A stretch of DNA of 26,947 nt from contig CABGHH010000002.1 in NCBI GenBank assembly GCA_902158745.1, positions 1 to 26,947 on the forward strand, in the 5' to 3' direction. This stretch comes from Candidatus Methanolliviera sp. GoM_asphalt (GTDB lineage: Archaea > Halobacteriota > Methanoliparia > Methanoliparales > Methanoliparaceae). A program made the translations under genes and the position numbers. Shown one piece after another: positions 22,134 to 26,947 of this stretch. The first letter of the stretch is position 1. Each line of letters starts with the position of its first letter. The notes beneath the pieces were generated by a model, which saw only the letters and a list, made by a program, of their open reading frames with translations, was not told the DNA's origin and did no database searches.

Positions 22134-22295
22134 ATGTTTGATGAAATGAGTGAAACGAAGAATGTGTTGAAGAACGAAGATGCGTTTGGAATTCTTGGAA
22201 CTCACGAGTCATATTTGACGATTGGAGCTATATTCAATACGTTTACGAAGAGTTCCGACTCGATGATTCAAAGGAATTTCTGGAGGGATAAATGA
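22134..22295 (+). CDS. Short peptide 4 of the local family (53 aa)
   Basis: ATG after aaggggagataaaaa. Starts MFDEMSETKNVLKNEDAFGI: VLKNEDAFGILG matches MIKNEDALSFLVG of peptide 2, the clearest shared leader text in the cluster. The rest (THESYLTIGAIFNTFTKSSD, SMIQRNFWRDK) lacks the GG/WY tail, so leader and core evolve separately, as in precursor peptide families. Its stop overlaps the next start in ATGA, coupling it to the lipoprotein gene. Confidence 0.6.
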   Translation: MFDEMSETKNVLKNEDAFGILGTHESYLTIGAIFNTFTKSSDSMIQRNFWRDK

Positions 22296-23323
22296 AGAAG
22301 ATCTCTTCCCTTTTGGTTCTCATGCTGATATTGATCTCCCTCTCGAGTTGCGCATTAATTCCTTTTATCGGTGTCGGAGAAGGAGAGAATATCCCGGGAA
22401 TATGTCCGCCTTTCGGTGAAAATGAGAAGAAAGAGATTGGAGGAGATGAAGAGAAAGGGACGACTGTCTATGAGAGATTGTTAGAAGGAAATAAAGGGAC
22501 GACTGTCTATGAGAGAATATCAGAACTGGAAAGAAGAGCAAAGGACATCCTGAAGAGGAGCTCCGATCTCGATGAGAAGATAGGGGAAGTTTCTGACGAG
22601 ATCTCTGAATTGGATGAAGAGATCTCTGATATGAGAGAAGAGATTTTAGAGATGAAAGAAGAGGCATTGGACATAGACGTGTATCCCGGAGCAAGGGAAG
22701 AACGCTCTAAGCTTATTCAAGAGATTTCTAAGTTATATAAAGGGGTATTGGATTTTAGGGGGGAGATCTTCAAGTATAGATCAACAATCTCTGCATTTAA
22801 GGGAGATCTTTTTGATCTGAAGGGAGGTGCGGCGGAAATTTCATTGGCACTCTCGAGGCTAAAGCAAGAGATGAACGTGTCTCCAAGTGGAAGAAATCCA
22901 GAGATGGAGATGGAACTCTCAATTTTAGAAGAAAGAATCTCTTGGATTGAAGAGGGTATATCTTACTTGGAGGAGAATACCTCGGATTTCGAGGATAGAG
23001 CTTCTGGTTGGACGGATGAGGTCGATAGAATAGAGGACGATCTCTCGGATATCACGGATGAGATCTCGGATGTCGAAGATCTTTTACTACCGAATAATCA
23101 AGTAAATAAGCTCAAAGAGATAGAAAACTTGCTCAAGGCAATGGAAGTGGAGGTTAAGGGCTTGAAAGATGAAGTTAGAGATTCAGGAAAAGAGATGAAA
23201 GGATTATCCAAAGAGATTAAGGGATTAGCTAAGGAAGAGAAGAATATTTCAAAAGAGATCTCCTATTTTGAGAAGAGATTAGAGGAGCAGAAGAGATTAG
23301 AGGAGCAGAAGAATTTAAGATGA
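22292..23323 (+). CDS. Coiled-coil lipoprotein
   Basis: 343 residues. Signal peptide with lipobox-like LSSC (Cys at about residue 20), so probably lipid-anchored on the outer face of the membrane. A short Pro/Gly segment and a duplicated 13-residue unit (KGTTVYER twice) follow. Then about 260 residues of near-continuous coiled coil rich in Glu, Lys, Ile and Leu (SDLDEKIGEVSDEISELDEE is typical), broken near residues 130-135 and 200-210. It ends in a short tandem repeat RLEEQK. Such proteins act as spacers or adaptors. Translationally coupled to peptide 4. No enzymatic domain seen. Low-complexity sequence limits family assignment. Confidence 0.75.
   Translation: MKKISSLLVLMLILISLSSCALIPFIGVGEGENIPGICPPFGENEKKEIGGDEEKGTTVYERLLEGNKGTTVYERISELERRAKDILKRSSDLDEKIGEVSDEISELDEEISDMREEILEMKEEALDIDVYPGAREERSKLIQEISKLYKGVLDFRGEIFKYRSTISAFKGDLFDLKGGAAEISLALSRLKQEMNVSPSGRNPEMEMELSILEERISWIEEGISYLEENTSDFEDRASGWTDEVDRIEDDLSDITDEISDVEDLLLPNNQVNKLKEIENLLKAMEVEVKGLKDEVRDSGKEMKGLSKEIKGLAKEEKNISKEISYFEKRLEEQKRLEEQKNLR
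22454..22516 (+). repeat. 24-base direct repeat in the lipoprotein gene
   Basis: An identical 24-base sequence beginning aaagggacgactgtctatg occurs at 22454-22477 and 22493-22516, 39 bases apart. It duplicates 13 codons in frame (KGTTVYER...). A second, 18-base tandem duplication lies near 23273-23308 and repeats RLEEQK. Confidence 0.8.
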
Positions 23324-23433
23324 GAGGAATAGTTCAGCCAGGAGGATCTATAAGGGATGATGAGGTGATAGAGGCGGCGAACGAGTACGGTGTTTTTATG
23401 GTCTTTACTGGGCAGAGGTGTTTCAGGCACTAA
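23320..23433 (+). pseudogene. purH: 3' remnant of purH (AICAR transformylase/IMP cyclohydrolase)
   Basis: Thirty-seven codons read MRGIVQPGGSIRDDEVIEAA then NEYGVFMVFTGQRCFRH and stop. This is the C-terminal end of PurH (usual text IQPGGSIRD-E-VI-AA-E-GI-MVFTG-RHFRH). The remaining roughly 470 residues are absent from the window. The ATG overlaps the lipoprotein stop in ATGA, so it could be translated, but alone it cannot fold into the enzyme. A recombination scar is the simplest reading. Confidence 0.85.
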
Positions 23434-23449
23434 AATCTTTTATACCAAA

Positions 23450-23458
23450 TTTTATAAA
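23450..23458 (+). promoter_or_regulatory. Likely promoter of the surface protein / ABC exporter operon
   Basis: ttttataaa is 29-37 bases before the ATG at 23487, a good archaeal TATA position. This suggests the three-gene operon downstream has its own promoter and is not simply the tail of the peptide transcript. Confidence 0.5.
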
Positions 23459-23486
23459 GGACATCACTTGATCATAATCGGTTAAA

Positions 23487-24830
23487 ATGATGAGATCAAT
23501 ACCGATATTATCGCTTCTGGTCCTCTTTATCTGCGCAGCCGTGATACCCACGGTCGGCGCGTTGAGCGTTGGCGAGATTCATTTTGATAAGATGCCGCTC
23601 TCACCCGGCGACAAGGTCAATCTTTCTATTCCAATAATCAACAGCGGAGATAAAAAGAGTGACGTGGTCGTTCAGTTGCAACAGGCAACCTTCTCCGGTC
23701 TCATGGGGAATAATACCTTCATGATGTCCGGCGAGATCGGAGAGCATCCCTCTGCCAAATCGATTGGAATATTGGATGGTTCCGATGGGCTGGGTGACCT
23801 TAGAAGTGGAGAGAAGAGAATAGCACATTTTGTGGTATACGTGGCACCCGACGCAGTGGGTGGGATTTATAACCTAAACATCAAGGCATCGTACCGAAAT
23901 GCCTTCTCCTCAAAGACGGAGATGCTTGGAACGATATCCATTCCGGTGGAGAGCTCATATATCATCATCTCTAATGTGTCCGATGATGTTATCGCCCCCG
24001 GATCTGCAAACGAGATGACGATAGAGATAAAAAATGTTGGGAGAAACACGGTTAAGAACGTGGTATTGGAGGTGGGTACAATCTCTCCAACATCCTCTGC
24101 TACACCTTCAACTTCAATGATGCCAGGTAGTATAATGGAGATGATGGGGGGCACGATCCCCTCTTTTGGTGAGGAAGAAGAGAAAGTCCCAGCAATATCT
24201 TTGGTTGGTTCCGGTAATAGACTATACATCGGCGACCTCTCTCCGGGTGAGTCTCGCCCGGTGGAGGTCAAACTCGTTGCGGACCCTAAAACGAAGAAGG
24301 GTCTGTATCGTCTGCCTGTCACGATACATCATCGGGGCGGCTCATCATCGGATAGCATCGCGGTTCGCGTGATCTCAAGGGCTGAGGTCTCCATACCGGA
24401 GATAGAGACGAGCCCCAGAGAAGTTAAACCGAACACAACGGCTACCCTATTGGTCACCATCGAGAACAACGGGGGAGACGATGCCAGATCCGTTCGGGTC
24501 GATATATTGGAGGATAGATACCTCACGGGAAAGGGTTCTTGGAACTCTTCATATGCCGGAACGGTCGCGCCGGGCGATGCAGGTTCTGCCATCTTCCAGA
24601 TGACCGTGTTAGAAGGTGCACCCGAGAAACTCCCTATCGCAATGAAAATTAGTTATACGGATGATCTGGGAGAACACGCCATCGTTGCGAAGAAGCAGAT
24701 CTCGGTGAGCCAGGTGAAGGAGGCAAAAAGCCCCGCCGAGCGAGTTCCTGTCCTGGTAATATTCATCGTTCTCGTACTGGCGGTGGCGGTCTTGGGATTT
24801 TATCTCTACGGGAAAAGAGTTAAGAAATGA
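23487..24830 (+). CDS. COG1361-like surface protein with CARDB-type domains and C-terminal TM
   Basis: 447 residues: signal peptide 1-25 (FICAAVIPTVGA), then three Ig-like repeats (about 27-155, 158-298, 300-408) with the signatures SPGDKVNLSIPIINSG, APGSANEMTIEIKNVG and KPNTTATLLVTIENNG. A C-terminal membrane helix follows (419-441) with basic KRVKK inside. A Met- and Ser-rich insertion (about 201-235, STSMMPGSIMEMMGGTIPSF) interrupts repeat two. Such proteins in archaea are often encoded with MacB-like transporters, which fits: the stop overlaps the permease start by ATGA. Likely role is an extracytoplasmic adaptor of the transporter. Confidence 0.82.
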   Translation: MMRSIPILSLLVLFICAAVIPTVGALSVGEIHFDKMPLSPGDKVNLSIPIINSGDKKSDVVVQLQQATFSGLMGNNTFMMSGEIGEHPSAKSIGILDGSDGLGDLRSGEKRIAHFVVYVAPDAVGGIYNLNIKASYRNAFSSKTEMLGTISIPVESSYIIISNVSDDVIAPGSANEMTIEIKNVGRNTVKNVVLEVGTISPTSSATPSTSMMPGSIMEMMGGTIPSFGEEEEKVPAISLVGSGNRLYIGDLSPGESRPVEVKLVADPKTKKGLYRLPVTIHHRGGSSSDSIAVRVISRAEVSIPEIETSPREVKPNTTATLLVTIENNGGDDARSVRVDILEDRYLTGKGSWNSSYAGTVAPGDAGSAIFQMTVLEGAPEKLPIAMKISYTDDLGEHAIVAKKQISVSQVKEAKSPAERVPVLVIFIVLVLAVAVLGFYLYGKRVKK

Positions 24831-26155
24831 GAAGAGCAAGAACCGGTAATATGAAGATGCGCCATATGGCGTATAGAAACCTTCTCGGAAGGATGTTTAG
24901 AACCATCTTAATGCTTTTAGCCGTCGCGATAGCGGTAGCTCTCTTTGTGGGACTCTCCTCGCTGACCGAAGGGATGGAAGAGATGATAGGGGGTGCCACC
25001 GAAAGCATGGGCGAGTGGGGCTGTGTGGACGTCATGGGCGAAGGAGGTGGCATCTTCTATGGAAGATTGAATGAAGACATAGGCAGGACCATCGATAGGA
25101 TACCGGGTGTCAGATACGTCGTTCCAAGGGTGTATGCGATGACAGAATTGAAGGGCGTGGAGCTGAAGAGGCCCGTATCTGCAGGACAGATAAGTGGAAT
25201 GATGGGTGAGGCAGGAGGTATCGTGATGGAACAGATGGTCGGGATGATGGGGGGAACGGCAGGGAAGATGCTCGAGGGAAAGGGCATCGCCGAACTGGCA
25301 AACTCGGTGATCCTCATCGGTATTGATCCGACAAAGGAGATGATCATTAAGAGCTATCCCACGAAGATGATCGAGGGATCTATCTTTGATGGCCCCATTG
25401 GGGGTGCCGTCATCGGAAAGATGCTTGCGGACGAGTCTGGATTGGGCGTTGGCGATGAAATAAGGGTGGTGTATGGCGGGAAGAGACGCGATTTTAATAT
25501 AACCGGTATATACGAGGTTGGAAACCCACTCGAGGACGAAGGCATCGTCGTGAGCCTGAGGGACGCGAGAGATCTAAAAGGAATAGGAAAAAACGAGGTC
25601 TCCATATTCAGGGTGATACCCGAACCTCATGTTGAGACGGGTACGATCGGGATGTGGATAAAGGCTAAGTGCAGAGGAGTGAGCATAATGGATCAGGGGG
25701 CACTCATGAAAGCCATTGGAGAGCAGATAGACCAATTTAAGGTCTATGAGTATATCGTGGAGGCGATCGTCATCCTGGCGAGCTTCGGTTTCATCCTAAT
25801 CATGACGATGAGATCGATCGCCGAGAGAACGAAGGAGATAGGTACGTTGAGGGCGATCGGCTGGCAAAAACCGGACGTATTAAAGCTCATAACGATAGAA
25901 TCCACTGCGATCGCCATCATAGGAACGATCCTTGGGATAATCATCGGCATCTTGTTACCATACTTCTTCCAGACAATGATGCCGATCGTGTTTCCCAACA
26001 TGATCGTGCCGCCGATGACCGAGCTTACAAAGATAACATCTGCTACGATCATATATGCCTTTATCATCGGGTGTACCTCTGGGATAATTGGCGGCATAGT
26101 TCCAGCATTGCAAGCATCTGAAATGAGCCCAGTTGATGCATTTCGGGCAGAATAA
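24827..26155 (+). CDS. MacB/FtsX-type ABC transporter permease
   Basis: 442 residues with the four-helix layout of this class: TM1 at about 27-45, a large external domain (about 50-300), then three helices from about 308 on (IVEAIVILASFGFILIMTMR, IIGTILGIIIGILLPYFF, IIYAFIIGCTSGIIGGIVPA). The FtsX signature RTKEIGTLRAIGW and the ending ALQASEMSPVDAFRAE are present. The external domain includes a Gly/Met-rich stretch (121-148, GMMGEAGG and VGMMGGTAG). Members use ATP to move lipoproteins, peptides or drugs mechanically across the cell surface instead of through a channel. Coupled to both neighbours. Confidence 0.9.
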   Translation: MRRARTGNMKMRHMAYRNLLGRMFRTILMLLAVAIAVALFVGLSSLTEGMEEMIGGATESMGEWGCVDVMGEGGGIFYGRLNEDIGRTIDRIPGVRYVVPRVYAMTELKGVELKRPVSAGQISGMMGEAGGIVMEQMVGMMGGTAGKMLEGKGIAELANSVILIGIDPTKEMIIKSYPTKMIEGSIFDGPIGGAVIGKMLADESGLGVGDEIRVVYGGKRRDFNITGIYEVGNPLEDEGIVVSLRDARDLKGIGKNEVSIFRVIPEPHVETGTIGMWIKAKCRGVSIMDQGALMKAIGEQIDQFKVYEYIVEAIVILASFGFILIMTMRSIAERTKEIGTLRAIGWQKPDVLKLITIESTAIAIIGTILGIIIGILLPYFFQTMMPIVFPNMIVPPMTELTKITSATIIYAFIIGCTSGIIGGIVPALQASEMSPVDAFRAE

Positions 26156-26170
26156 ACCAAACGAGGGGAA

Positions 26171-26836
26171 ATGATCGAGACGAGAAATCTGACGAAGATA
26201 TATAAACTCGGTGATACCGATGTCATCGGGGCGAAGGAGATCAACCTTAAGATAGAGAAAGGGGAGTTCTTAAGCATCATGGGGCCATCCGGCTCAGGCA
26301 AGAGCACGTTGCTATATCTGATCGGCGGTCTGGATAAACCGACATCCGGGGATGTGTTGATAGATGGGGTCAACATCGTGGAGATGGAAGAGCGGGCGTT
26401 GTGCGAAGTGAGAAGAGATAAGATCGGGTTCATATTTCAAGAATTCAATCTGATATCCACCCTGACGGCGATCGAGAATACACTTGTCCCTCTAATTCCT
26501 ATGGGGGTATCTGATGATGAGATGGAGAGAGGGATGAAGTTGCTCGAGTCCTTTGATCTGAAAGACCGCATCGATCACCTTCCAGGGCAACTCAGCGGGG
26601 GCCAGCAACAGCGCGTCGCGATCGCGAGGGCGCTTATCAATGAACCGGAGATCGTCCTGGCGGATGAACCAACGGGTGAACTGGACACGAAGAGTGGGGA
26701 CGAGCTAATCCAACTGATGGAGGAGATGAACAGGCGGGAGGGCGTCACATTTATCATCGTCACACACGATCCGGTGGTCAGCAGAAAGACGAGGCGGACT
26801 ATCTTCCTCCAGGATGGCATAATAGTAAAAGACTAA
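26171..26836 (+). CDS. MacB/LolD-type ABC transporter ATPase
   Basis: 221 residues, the normal size for a stand-alone LolD/MacB ATPase. Walker A GPSGSGKST (38-46), Q-loop FIFQEFNL, signature LSGGQQQRVAIARAL, Walker B IVLADEPTGELD, and switch His in IIVTHDP. The pattern EPTGELDTKSG is typical of this subfamily. Preceded by a GAGGGG ribosome site 15 bases after the permease stop. It drives the permease; together with the surface protein it forms an exporter or surface-extraction system of unknown substrate. Confidence 0.93.
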   Translation: MIETRNLTKIYKLGDTDVIGAKEINLKIEKGEFLSIMGPSGSGKSTLLYLIGGLDKPTSGDVLIDGVNIVEMEERALCEVRRDKIGFIFQEFNLISTLTAIENTLVPLIPMGVSDDEMERGMKLLESFDLKDRIDHLPGQLSGGQQQRVAIARALINEPEIVLADEPTGELDTKSGDELIQLMEEMNRREGVTFIIVTHDPVVSRKTRRTIFLQDGIIVKD

Positions 26837-26947
26837 AAAACTTCAACATTTCTCTGGAAATTTTCTGGAAAAGCCACACAGAATCTGCAGAGGGCGTTTT
26901 TGTCTTCTTCGTGTTTCTTCTTGATCGGGCAGATATATTCTCCGTCT
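26833..26947 (-). CDS. C-terminal end of a gene entering from the right edge
   Basis: A minus-strand frame open to the window edge reads DGEYICPIKKKHEEDKNALC then RFCVAFPENFQRNVEVF and stops at 26833, overlapping the ATPase stop by a few bases. Three Cys with basic spacing suggest a small metal-binding end. Too short to identify; it may be chance. Confidence 0.35.
   Translation of the reverse strand, partial: DGEYICPIKKKHEEDKNALCRFCVAFPENFQRNVEVF

Overview
The window comes from an archaeon, most likely a euryarchaeote of the methanogen/methane- or alkane-oxidiser kind (Halobacteriota, ANME-1-like groups included). The evidence is an archaeal-type AspRS, GatE of the archaeal GatDE amidotransferase, a CfbB/CbiA-type amidase, FmdE, DUF2119, CbiZ, archaeal TATA promoters and many purine-rich Shine-Dalgarno sites. 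The exact genus cannot be read from the sequence.

Left part (1-9.5 kb): a partial membrane protein and a small TM/coiled-coil protein lead into a compact minus-strand run moaC-hisD-aspS-wHTH-tRNA-Asn-hisG, with overlapping or nearly touching genes. AspRS has the His/Pro residues expected of a non-discriminating enzyme, and it lies beside tRNA-Asn. Upstream of moaC is a decayed stretch (5.1-6.15 kb) with a frameshifted IS transposase tail, broken small ORFs and palindromes with a TTC/GAA loop. thiC (minus) and a metallo-beta-lactamase gene plus DUF123 (plus) diverge from one promoter region. An HTH-CBS regulator and gatE diverge from another.

Middle (9.6-19.7 kb): gatE, an HTH regulator, cfbB/cbiA, an AT-rich decayed DNA methyltransferase carrying two more TTC-loop palindromes, DUF2119 and FmdE. 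A B12 salvage and uptake block follows: cbiZ diverges from btuF, a Cys-rich small-domain protein, btuC and btuD. Together these import corrinoids and recycle cobinamide.

Right part (19.7-26.9 kb): a gene-poor stretch leads into an accessory block of very short ORFs (37-62 aa). Several share an N-terminal motif, a (N/D)E-x-A core, and a C-terminal Gly-Gly/aromatic amphipathic tail. They are interleaved with a secreted DUF4430 (transcobalamin-like) protein, a membrane protein and a coiled-coil lipoprotein, and one copy is visibly degenerate. A 37-codon purH 3' remnant follows, then a three-gene exporter-like operon (COG1361-type surface protein, MacB/FtsX permease, MacB/LolD ATPase). The peptide family beside a possible exporter is the best candidate for an undescribed system, such as secreted bacteriocin-like or signalling peptides. 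That function is inference; what is directly visible is the paralogy and the gene order.
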